Shown one piece after another: positions 1 through 6,324 of a stretch of 14,814 nucleotides of DNA. The position numbers were made by a program, and so were the translations under genes. Under the pieces are notes generated by a model, which did no database searches, was not told the DNA's origin, and saw only the letters and a list, made by a program, of their open reading frames with translations. Source of the DNA: Candidatus Omnitrophota bacterium (GTDB lineage: Bacteria; Omnitrophota; Gorgyraeia; Velamenicoccales; JABMQK01); contig JAQTPJ010000007.1 of NCBI GenBank assembly GCA_028712915.1, positions 1-14,814 on the forward strand. Direction: 5' to 3'. How positions within the stretch are numbered: position 1 is the first letter of the stretch; each line of letters starts with the position of its first letter.

Positions 1-1
1 G

Positions 2-64
2 ATAGTTGGCATAAATTTTAAAGAAACAATGCCGCCCAATTTTATAATCCAACAGGATGAATAA
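2..64 (+). CDS. Possible C-terminal end of an upstream gene (partial)
   Basis: The frame starting at base 2 stays open for 20 codons and ends at TAA 62-64, overlapping the next gene's ATG (57) by 8 bases. The other two plus frames stop within the first 25 bases. The tail reads I-V-G-I-N-F-K-E-T-M-P-P-N-F-I-I-Q-Q-D-E, which I do not recognise. Short overlaps of this kind are common in this window, which favours a real gene end, but 20 open codons could be chance in AT-rich DNA. Confidence 0.35.
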   Translation: MVGINFKETMPPNFIIQQDE

Positions 65-1649
65 AAATAATTTAACAATTAATGTTTTGATTGATAGATA
101 CCGGAGAATAATTGTCTCTTTTTTCTTTATTGCATATCTTGGGATAGGGGTGAGTGTTTTTGGTGACTACGGCGTCTCCTGGGATGAGAATCTTTCCAAG
201 AGGAACGGCGTAGTGGCATTGAATTATATTTTTACAGGGAGCGAAGAATTATTTGCTCATCCTGAGAGGTACCACGGCCCGACCTTTGAAATGTTCCTGG
301 TTATAGCGGGAAGGATTATAAATCCTTTCGGCAGTATCCGGCTTCTTTATCTTCTCAGGCACTTGTTTACTTTTATCCTATATTTTATAGGGGTGGTATT
401 CTTTTATAAATTATGTAAAAAGATATTCGATAGCTGGAAAATAGGCCTTTCAGGGAGTTTATTTTTAATTTTAAGCCCAAGGATATTCGCCCATTCATTT
501 TATAATTCAAAAGATATCCCTTTCTTGAGTTTGTTTATAATCAGCGCATATACCTTGGTCAGATTTTTAGAGGATAAGTCGCCGAAGAAGGCGGCTATAC
601 ATGCGTTGGCCTGTGCTTTTCTTATTGATATACGGGTTTTAGGAGTGCTTATGCCTTTCCTGACTATTCTTTTTGTCCTCTCAGATGTTTTGGTGTATAA
701 AATATCGGGAATAAAGGTTAGAAAAATATCCATAAGCGTATCGGTATACGTATTTTTATTGGTGTCTCTTACGTTATTATTTTGGCCTTTATTATGGAGA
801 AAACCCTTGTATCATTTCATAGAGGCCTTTAGGCAAATGGGGGCTTATCCCTGGCAGGGCAAGATTTTATATTTAGGAAACTATATAGATGTTTCAAAAT
901 TGCCATGGCACTATATACCCGTATGGATATTGATTTCGACTCCGGTTTTATATATTGCTTGTTTTCTTACGGGGTGTTTTATCTTTCTAAAGAAGATTTT
1001 AAATAATCCAGCAGCTTTTTACGCAACAGGCAGAAATTATTTAATATTTATGCTGTGGTTTCTTCTGCCTTTGGCAGGAGTAATCTTAGGCAGGTCGGTT
1101 TTATATGATGCATGGCGCCACATGTTCTTTGTATACCCCGCTTTTATTGCAATTTCTTTAATGGGCCTGATTGGCGTATTCCAATATATTACAGCGAAGC
1201 TTAGAGGCGCGACAACGAATGCCCTAAGGCTATTTTTTGTTTTTGCTATAGCGGTTAATTTGTTGAATACCGCCTATTTTATGATAAGATACCATCCTTT
1301 TCAGAATGTTTATTTCAATGCATTCGCCGGTAACGCAGAAAAGATAAAGAATAATTTTGAGTTGGATTACTGGGGATTATCTTACAGGCAGGCTTTAGAG
1401 TATATTTTAAAAAACGACAAGAACCAGACAATAAAAGTCTATGTTGCCAGCCTTCCGGGGGAGTATAATGCTAATATCCTGCCTTATCGGGACAAAGAAA
1501 GGCTGGTTTATGTGAAAGATCCAGCCGAAGCAAAATACTTTTTGAGTAATTATAGGTGGCACAGGGAGGAATATCCGTATACAGACGAATTTTATTCCAT
1601 AAAGGTCAATGGCTTTAAAATAATGGTGGTTTATAAGATAGGTACATAA
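57..1649 (+). CDS. GT-C fold membrane glycosyltransferase (PMT/GT39-like)
   Basis: A 530-residue polytopic membrane protein. Enzymes of this superfamily move a sugar from a polyprenyl-phosphate donor to protein, lipid or glycan on the outer face of the inner membrane. After a first hydrophobic segment (about 18-35) comes the acidic loop motif D-Y-G-V-S-W-D-E (37-44), matching the conserved Asp/Glu of GT-C enzymes. An R-H followed by a membrane segment (101-118) and the motif P-R-I-F-A-H-S-F-Y-N-S-K-D (141-153) also fit the family. Many further hydrophobic helices follow to about residue 410, then a soluble C-terminal part of about 110 residues. The start is the first ATG; it overlaps the probable upstream gene end and has no strong Shine-Dalgarno. 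The PilZ gene begins 2 bases after its stop, so the two are probably co-transcribed. Donor and acceptor cannot be read from the sequence. Confidence 0.8.
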   Translation: MNKNNLTINVLIDRYRRIIVSFFFIAYLGIGVSVFGDYGVSWDENLSKRNGVVALNYIFTGSEELFAHPERYHGPTFEMFLVIAGRIINPFGSIRLLYLLRHLFTFILYFIGVVFFYKLCKKIFDSWKIGLSGSLFLILSPRIFAHSFYNSKDIPFLSLFIISAYTLVRFLEDKSPKKAAIHALACAFLIDIRVLGVLMPFLTILFVLSDVLVYKISGIKVRKISISVSVYVFLLVSLTLLFWPLLWRKPLYHFIEAFRQMGAYPWQGKILYLGNYIDVSKLPWHYIPVWILISTPVLYIACFLTGCFIFLKKILNNPAAFYATGRNYLIFMLWFLLPLAGVILGRSVLYDAWRHMFFVYPAFIAISLMGLIGVFQYITAKLRGATTNALRLFFVFAIAVNLLNTAYFMIRYHPFQNVYFNAFAGNAEKIKNNFELDYWGLSYRQALEYILKNDKNQTIKVYVASLPGEYNANILPYRDKERLVYVKDPAEAKYFLSNYRWHREEYPYTDEFYSIKVNGFKIMVVYKIGT

Positions 1650-1651
1650 AT

Positions 1652-2149
1652 ATGGTTTCCGCTAATAATCATAAACAAAACGAAAGAAGGCGGTATGAAA
1701 GATACCCTTCTGAAGTAAAGGTATATTTTAGCGTGGTTTATGACGTGAGGGCGAAGGTTAAGTTCCGTGTTGTGGATAAAAATAACGAGTGCCAGGTTTT
1801 AAGCGAGAGGCTGCCTGCTATAAGCAAAGACGTCAGCGCAGAAGGCATGCGTATTACCTGCAGGAAAGAATTGAAAAAGGGAGATTTGCTTGATCTTGAA
1901 GTTCACGCGCCGGGCAGAAGCGACCCTCTCAATATGGAAGGCGAAGTCAGGTGGTCGCAGCCATTATCGGGCAGCGACAGGTTTGATATAGGAGTTAAAT
2001 TGTCGACTATAAACGGCAAGATAGTGACGGTTTCAGTTTACCATGACGGCGCTAATGAAATAGTCTGGAGTTCGATTCTGGAGTCTGTTTTCGGTGATTT
2101 TAAGAAGATTGCCCAGAAAAGATATGCCTTGCCAGCTAATAAGATTTAA
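1652..2149 (+). CDS. PilZ domain protein (probable c-di-GMP binding)
   Basis: A 165-residue soluble protein with the two c-di-GMP-binding signatures of PilZ domains: an Arg-rich R-x-x-x-R near the N-terminus (R13 to R17 within E-R-R-R-Y-E-R) and D-x-S-x-x-G (D60-V-S-A-E-G65). The later G-E-V-R-W (97-101) and F-D-I-G-V (111-115) strands are also typical. The spacing between the two signatures is longer than in minimal PilZ domains, with an insert of about 20 residues (35-55). The family senses cyclic di-GMP and controls motility, exopolysaccharide or envelope enzymes. No output domain is attached, so it probably acts on a partner; the membrane glycosyltransferase two bases upstream is the obvious candidate (inference). 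An AGG lies 9 bases before the ATG. Confidence 0.85.
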   Translation: MVSANNHKQNERRRYERYPSEVKVYFSVVYDVRAKVKFRVVDKNNECQVLSERLPAISKDVSAEGMRITCRKELKKGDLLDLEVHAPGRSDPLNMEGEVRWSQPLSGSDRFDIGVKLSTINGKIVTVSVYHDGANEIVWSSILESVFGDFKKIAQKRYALPANKI

Positions 2150-2159
2150 CCCTCCCGGG

Positions 2160-2191
2160 TATATTAAGCCGCAATATAACTCTGTTTTTTG
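2160..2191 (+). terminator. Weak candidate terminator after the PilZ gene
   Basis: TATATT (2160-2165) and AATATA (2173-2178) can pair around a 7-base loop, and a run of six T follows at 2185-2190. The stem is AT-only and the T run begins 6 bases beyond it, so this is a poor intrinsic terminator. It is listed because it lies between two transcription units, just before the candidate bamD promoter. Confidence 0.22.
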
Positions 2192-2216
2192 TTATTTTAA
2201 CGGCCGAGCTGCTTCG

Positions 2217-2245
2217 TTGACAAAAACATAGGGGTATGATAGGAT
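2217..2245 (+). promoter_or_regulatory. Candidate sigma-70-type promoter for bamD-lptE-holA
   Basis: A perfect -35 hexamer TTGACA (2217-2222) is followed after 17 bases by TAGGAT (2240-2245), a 4/6 match to the -10 box, preceded by TG and one base (2237-2239) as in extended -10 promoters. The rpsT promoter has the same layout. The difficulty is that transcription would start at about 2252, at the bamD ATG (2253), and the AGGA at 2241-2244 also looks like the bamD Shine-Dalgarno. Either the mRNA is leaderless or the true promoter is further upstream. Confidence 0.4.
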
Positions 2246-2252
2246 TATCGAT

Positions 2253-3197
2253 ATGCGTAAACTGATATTATTGACTTTAGTTATATTTTTCTGCGGCGTA
2301 AACACCGGGCATTGTTTTTGGATGTGGAGCCCGAAAACTCAGCAATTTACAAACCCGAAATGGTCTGTAAAAGGCACGTCAAAAGAGCAGCTTGAATTTG
2401 CAAAAAGCATCCTGGATTCCGAAGATTACAAGAATGCCCTGGTCGAATTCCGCAGGCTTTTGAGGTATTACCCGGAAAGCCTGGAAGCGCCTGAGGCGCA
2501 ATTCTATATCGGAGAATGCCTGGATAAATTAGAAGACACATACAACGCCTACCTGGCGTATCAAAAGGTCATCGATAAATACGCTTTTACCGACAAGATA
2601 GACGCGGTGCTGGAGCGCGAATTTAAAATAGCAGAGAAACTATCAGACGCAAAAATCAAGTTTTTAGGCATGGATGTGCCTCAATATTATCATGCCATTA
2701 GAATATACAAAAAGATTATTGAAAATTCTCCCTATGGAAAACTCGCGTCCCTAAGCCAATATAGGATAGCCATTATTTTGAAAAATGCAGGTGATTTTAC
2801 CGAAGCCAGAAAAGAATTCAATAAGGTAATTTCAACATATCCTGACAGCGAATGGGCGGAGGCGGCAAAATTCCAGGTTGCCAAGACAGCTTCGTTGTCG
2901 TCTTTACAGCCGGATTATGACCAGGAAGCCAGCAATGAAGCGCGGGCAAAATACGAGGAGTTTGTTAAGACTCACCCTCAGGCCGAGCTTTCCCAGGAAG
3001 CTGAAAAGGAGATAGATACGCTTACCGACAGACAGGCAGAAAAGGATTTTAAGGTTGCTGAGTTTTACGAAAAACAAAAGGCTTATAAAAGCGCCAAAAT
3101 ATATTATGAAGGGATCATCAGCGGTTATCCCGGTTCGCCCTGGGCAAAAAATGCCAAGGAAAAGATTAGCGAGTTAATGAAAGAGGGCAAATTATGA
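2253..3197 (+). CDS. bamD: BamD/YfiO-like outer membrane assembly protein with TPR repeats
   Basis: A 314-residue exported helical-repeat protein. BamD is the scaffold of the BAM complex, which folds beta-barrel proteins into the outer membrane from the periplasmic side. A hydrophobic signal sequence occupies about residues 3-18, followed by F-W-M-W-S-P-K-T (22-29). TPR-like helix pairs begin at about residue 45; recurring motifs include Y-K-N-A-L-V-E-F with Y-Y-P-E-S, and F-T-E-A-R-K-E-F with T-Y-P-D-S-E-W-A. The last repeat ends about residue 308. It is longer than the roughly 245 residues of E. coli BamD, with one extra repeat or so. No canonical lipobox is present: Cys14 and Cys21 follow F and H, not the small residue expected. 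AGGA 8 bases upstream supports the start. It overlaps lptE by ATGA, which supports an envelope role. A related TPR protein such as CpoB is possible but less likely. Confidence 0.75.
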   Translation: MRKLILLTLVIFFCGVNTGHCFWMWSPKTQQFTNPKWSVKGTSKEQLEFAKSILDSEDYKNALVEFRRLLRYYPESLEAPEAQFYIGECLDKLEDTYNAYLAYQKVIDKYAFTDKIDAVLEREFKIAEKLSDAKIKFLGMDVPQYYHAIRIYKKIIENSPYGKLASLSQYRIAIILKNAGDFTEARKEFNKVISTYPDSEWAEAAKFQVAKTASLSSLQPDYDQEASNEARAKYEEFVKTHPQAELSQEAEKEIDTLTDRQAEKDFKVAEFYEKQKAYKSAKIYYEGIISGYPGSPWAKNAKEKISELMKEGKL

Positions 3198-3742
3198 AAA
3201 TATTAAGGAATGTTTTAGCCTTTATTATTGTTTTTTCGCTTCTTGGTTTTCAAGGTTGCGGCTATACAACAAGGGCCTACACAGGCATTTACAAGACTGT
3301 TTATGTGGCGCCTTTTAAAAACAGCATAAATATCGCTGACGAAAAAGCGTCGTATTCAAAATACATGTCTTATTATCCGCTTTTAGAAGCAACGATTACC
3401 AGGGCTGTGGTGGATAGATTTATCTTTGACGGCAGCCTCAGGTCCGTAGCGGAGAAAGACGCGGATGTAGTTTTAAAGGGCGAGCTTATTTCTTATAATA
3501 AAGATACAGTAAGGTATCTGCAAGATAATGAAACTACGCAGGAATATCGTATTACACTGACTGTGAATATAGCTCTTTATAAAGGCGATACCGGAGATTT
3601 GATTTGGGAGAAAGACGGCTTCTCCGGGGATACAAGCTATTATGTAAGCGGTACCCGCGCTAAGTCGGAGAAAGATGCTTTAGATGATGCCATTAAGGAC
3701 TTGGCGCGCAGGATTGTAGAGGAGTTTACGGAGGCATGGTAG
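3194..3742 (+). CDS. lptE: LptE-like LPS-assembly outer membrane lipoprotein
   Basis: A 182-residue lipoprotein. LptE plugs and supports the LptD barrel that inserts lipopolysaccharide into the outer leaflet of the outer membrane. The N-terminus has a positive start, a hydrophobic segment (about 6-19) and F-Q-G-C (19-22), a relaxed lipobox with Gly at -1; mature protein would start C-G-Y-T-T-R, the usual beginning for this family. The rest fits the family's alpha/beta fold: V-Y-V-A-P-F-K-N near 37-44, a helical stretch about 62-75, D-V-V-L-K-G-E-L (90-97), a beta-rich middle, and a C-terminal amphipathic helix (about 160-180). It begins in an ATGA overlap with bamD and ends 7 bases into holA, so the three are co-transcribed and probably translationally coupled. 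Confidence 0.8.
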   Translation: MKILRNVLAFIIVFSLLGFQGCGYTTRAYTGIYKTVYVAPFKNSINIADEKASYSKYMSYYPLLEATITRAVVDRFIFDGSLRSVAEKDADVVLKGELISYNKDTVRYLQDNETTQEYRITLTVNIALYKGDTGDLIWEKDGFSGDTSYYVSGTRAKSEKDALDDAIKDLARRIVEEFTEAW

Positions 3743-4416
3743 AGAATTGCGCGTATTTATTCCTGGGAGACGATGAATTAACAAAGAAAAATAAAATAGA
3801 TGCTATAAAGGAACGTTATTTAGACAAGGGTTTTAAGGATATTGATTTTGAGGTTGTATACGCAGACGCCAAAGATTCGCAGAATAAGAACCTGACCCCG
3901 CAAAAATTTAACGAGATATTAAGTTACCTGCCGGCTAACCCCTCCAAAAAAAGAATTATACTAATAAAAAAAATAGAGGCATTAAAGCAAGAAAATAAAG
4001 ATGTCTTACTCAAATATCTTAAAAGCCCTGCAGAGTCGGTTATATTGTTGCTTGACGCAGGCCCAGCGGATAACACAGACGCCTTTATCAAAGAATTGGC
4101 GCCTTTTGTGAAAAAGGTAGAAGTAGGCAGGTCAGAGAAAATAGATGTTTTTGATTTAACCAGGGCGATAATCAACCGTAGGACCACCGATGCCTTAAGG
4201 ATCCTGAATAAACTTTTACAAAACAGGGAAAAGCCTCAGAGTATATTGGGGGCGTTGTTCTGGCAGTGGGAGAACGCTAAAGACAAGTTAAACTTCGAGA
4301 AATTCAGGACGGGGCTAAAGTTACTTTTAGATACTGATTTAAGGATTAAAACCGGAAGGTTAGACGAAGATCTCGCTTTAGAGCTGGTTGTTATACGCTT
4401 ATCTTATTTAGCCTAA
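3736..4416 (+). CDS. holA: DNA polymerase III delta subunit, compact form
   Basis: The delta subunit opens the sliding clamp within the clamp-loader complex. The N-terminal A-Y-L-F-L-G-D-D-E-L (6-15) is the usual beginning, followed by a Rossmann-like half with R-I-I-L-I-K-K (73-79) and a strand-rich V-I-L-L-L-D (101-106). The C-terminal collar part is clear: F-D-L-T-R-A-I (about 139-145), A-L-R-I-L-N-K-L-L (153-161), then I-K-T-G-R and L-A-L-E-L-V-V-I-R-L at the end. At 226 residues it is about 110 shorter than E. coli HolA (343). The domain II segment normally between the N-terminal strand core and the F-D-L motif seems to be missing. ATG 3736 overlaps the lptE stop; AGGAG at 3720-3724 sits 11 bases upstream, and GGAGG at 3730-3734 is too close to act well. 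The last 26 bases overlap convergent rpsT. Confidence 0.75.
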   Translation: MVENCAYLFLGDDELTKKNKIDAIKERYLDKGFKDIDFEVVYADAKDSQNKNLTPQKFNEILSYLPANPSKKRIILIKKIEALKQENKDVLLKYLKSPAESVILLLDAGPADNTDAFIKELAPFVKKVEVGRSEKIDVFDLTRAIINRRTTDALRILNKLLQNREKPQSILGALFWQWENAKDKLNFEKFRTGLKLLLDTDLRIKTGRLDEDLALELVVIRLSYLA

Positions 4417-4657
4417 GGCTTAAGCGGGATTTCTTTCTGTCGGCAGTATTTCTTTTGATTATGCCTTTAGACGCAGCTTTATCCAATTTAGAAATAGTTT
4501 CGAGTAAGACCTTTTTAGCTTCTGCGGTATTTTTGGCGGCTAACAGACTCTGAAGTTTCTTCAAAGACTTTTTTAAGTCTCCTACGATACGGATGTTTCT
4601 TAGCCGTCTTTTTTTATCGGCACGCAATCTTTTTGCAGCGCATTTTCTTTGTGGCAT
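4391..4657 (-). CDS. rpsT: 30S ribosomal protein S20
   Basis: An 88-residue, very basic helical protein, the usual S20 size. S20 binds 16S rRNA early in 30S assembly. It starts M-P-Q-R-K-C-A-A-K-R, with the Lys/Arg-rich N-terminal helix, and contains the family pattern of a long amphipathic helix (L-K-K-L-Q-S-L-L) followed by L-D-K-A-A-S-K-G-I-I-K-R-N-T-A-D-R-K-K-S-R-L (about 59-80). The start was placed at 4657, not 4714, because S20 proteins begin here and GGAA lies 6 bases upstream in the transcript; the longer frame also begins inside the -35 box. It is the only supported minus-strand gene, convergent with holA (26-base overlap) and divergent from murJ. holA-rpsT and rpsT-murJ neighbourhoods both occur in other bacteria. 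Confidence 0.95.
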   Translation of the reverse strand: MPQRKCAAKRLRADKKRRLRNIRIVGDLKKSLKKLQSLLAAKNTAEAKKVLLETISKLDKAASKGIIKRNTADRKKSRLSLRLNKISV

Positions 4658-4685
4658 TGTAGTTCCTTTCTTTGTTAAGGTAATT

Positions 4686-4714
4686 TTTATATCATATATG
4701 AAAAGGATTGTCAA
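4686..4714 (-). promoter_or_regulatory. Sigma-70-type promoter for rpsT
   Basis: Read on the minus strand, a perfect -35 TTGACA (4714-4709) and TATAAA (-10, 5/6 match, 4691-4686) are separated by exactly 17 bases, and TGA precedes the -10 as in extended -10 promoters. Transcription would begin near 4679, giving a leader of about 22 bases that contains the GGAA ribosome binding site. This is the best promoter in the window and fits the high expression expected of a ribosomal protein gene. Confidence 0.75.
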
Positions 4715-4746
4715 TTATTATTCCTGCACAGTAGAGGCAGATATAT

Positions 4747-6324
4747 ATGTCTAAGAAGTCGTTGATTAAATCCGCTTCCGTCATAAGCGCGGGGACTTTT
4801 TTCTCGCGCCTGCTGGGCTTCCTGAGGGATGTCCTTATGGCTAAAGTCTTTGGCACAGGATGGCTGGCCCAGGCGTTTTTCATTGCCTTTAGAATTCCTA
4901 ATATGTTCAGGGAATTGGCTGCCGAGGGAGCCAGCAACGCCGCGCTTGTCCCGGTGTTTTCCGAATATTTAGCCACAAGGAAACGCCAGGACTTCTGGAA
5001 ATTAGTTAATACCGCCTTCGTCGCTTTTGTTATTGTCGTAAGCATTATCGTGTTAATAGGCGCGATTTTCTCTCCGCTGTTTGTGCGTATAGTTGCTCCG
5101 GGGTTTATACAGGCTCCTGAGAAGTTAAACCTTACCATCCAGATAAACAGGCCTCTTTTTATCTATTTGCTTTTGGTTGCCGTAGCCGGTTTTGTAATGG
5201 CGGTTTTGCATACCTTTAAGTCGTTTGTTTCGCCTGCCTTTTCGCCGTGCATATTTAACATAGTTTTAATTATGGGAATTGTTTTGGCTGATAATTCTAC
5301 GGCAGGCGTATGGCGTCTGGTATGGGCTGTACTTTTAGCCGGAGTTTTACAGATTATGATACAATTGCCGGCTATGTTTAGAAATGGTTTCAGGATTAAG
5401 CCTTTTGAATTTCAGAAAAAAATATTTCAGCATCCCGGAGTGAAGCTTATCGGCCGCCTATTATTCCCGCGCATATTGGGGGTAGCTATATATCAGTTAA
5501 ATATCCTGGTAGATACGGTATTTGCTTCTTTTAGTTTCTTCGTCCAGGAAGGGTCCATCGCGGCCATATACTACGCCTCCAGGCTTATTCAATTTCCGCT
5601 GGGGCTTTTCGGGCACTCTATGTCTAATGCGGCGCTGCCTACATTATCGGAATTTTCCGCCAGAAAAGAGATGGATAAATTCGCCGAGACGGTGGAATTT
5701 GGGCTTACGAACATTTTATTTGTTATGATTCCGGCCACTTTCGGCCTGATAATTCTATCGCAGCCTTTAATAAGGATTATGTTTGAAAGGGGGGCGTTTA
5801 GCAGTTATTCTACTATGGTTACTTCTGTAGCCCTGGCATTTTATGCTGTCGGCCTTTGCGGTTACGGAGCCAATAAGTTTCTCGCCCTGTGTTTTAACGA
5901 TATGCAGAATACGATTATCCCCGTAAAGATTTCCGGTTTAGGCTTGGCTATGAATATAATTTTTAATACTCTCTTTGTAGTGGTTTTAAAAACCAAGATT
6001 GCCGGGCTTGCCTTTGCCAGTTCTTTATCGGCGATAATATCCGCTTTTATATTATATTATTCTCTGCGCCGGCGCGTAAGCCAGATAAATTCCAGGAGGA
6101 TTATAATAGAAGCCGCAAAAATGCTCTTGGCTGGAATAATTATGTCGCTTGTGATTTTTATTTTGCTACAGGAGCTGCATTCTTTGAACCGCTTAATTTC
6201 CTTAGGCATAACTATATGCTGCTCCGTCGTAGTTTATGTTATTGTGTGTTTTTATCTAAAAATCTATCAGGCGGTCCATATATTTAAATGGATATTAAAA
6301 AGAAAATGGAGCCTCTCGGGCTAA
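4747..6324 (+). CDS. murJ: Lipid II flippase MurJ (MviN)
   Basis: A 525-residue polytopic inner-membrane protein of the MOP superfamily. MurJ flips lipid II, the peptidoglycan precursor, to the outer face of the membrane. The N-terminal signature is very clear: T-F-F-S-R-L-L-G-F-L-R-D (17-28), then A-F-F-I-A-F-R-I-P-N-M-F-R-E-L (43-57) and E-G-A-S-N-A-A-L-V-P-V-F (60-71). The conserved Arg residues in these stretches correspond to those lining the lipid II cavity. About 14 hydrophobic segments follow, and the length is normal for the family. The later S-F-F-V-Q-E-G-S-I-A-A-I-Y-Y-A-S-R-L-I-Q-F-P and R-I-M-F-E-R-G-A-F are also typical. A GAGG lies about 9 bases before the ATG. It diverges from rpsT across 89 bases and heads the long plus-strand run; uvrC starts inside its last 37 bases. 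Confidence 0.95.
   Translation: MSKKSLIKSASVISAGTFFSRLLGFLRDVLMAKVFGTGWLAQAFFIAFRIPNMFRELAAEGASNAALVPVFSEYLATRKRQDFWKLVNTAFVAFVIVVSIIVLIGAIFSPLFVRIVAPGFIQAPEKLNLTIQINRPLFIYLLLVAVAGFVMAVLHTFKSFVSPAFSPCIFNIVLIMGIVLADNSTAGVWRLVWAVLLAGVLQIMIQLPAMFRNGFRIKPFEFQKKIFQHPGVKLIGRLLFPRILGVAIYQLNILVDTVFASFSFFVQEGSIAAIYYASRLIQFPLGLFGHSMSNAALPTLSEFSARKEMDKFAETVEFGLTNILFVMIPATFGLIILSQPLIRIMFERGAFSSYSTMVTSVALAFYAVGLCGYGANKFLALCFNDMQNTIIPVKISGLGLAMNIIFNTLFVVVLKTKIAGLAFASSLSAIISAFILYYSLRRRVSQINSRRIIIEAAKMLLAGIIMSLVIFILLQELHSLNRLISLGITICCSVVVYVIVCFYLKIYQAVHIFKWILKRKWSLSG

Noticed and set aside
4396..4426. Two-part hairpin at the holA/rpsT junction as a bidirectional terminator.
   Set aside because: The stems are short with an 8-base asymmetric bulge, and no T run follows on either strand.
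4658..4714. Longer rpsT frame starting at 4714.
   Set aside because: It would start within the -35 box of the promoter, and S20 proteins begin at the M-P-Q-R-K site (4657), which has its own ribosome binding site.
4692..5138. A 148-codon minus-strand open frame opposite murJ, upstream of rpsT.
   Set aside because: It overlaps the strongly supported murJ start and the rpsT promoter, and the peptide shows no family pattern.
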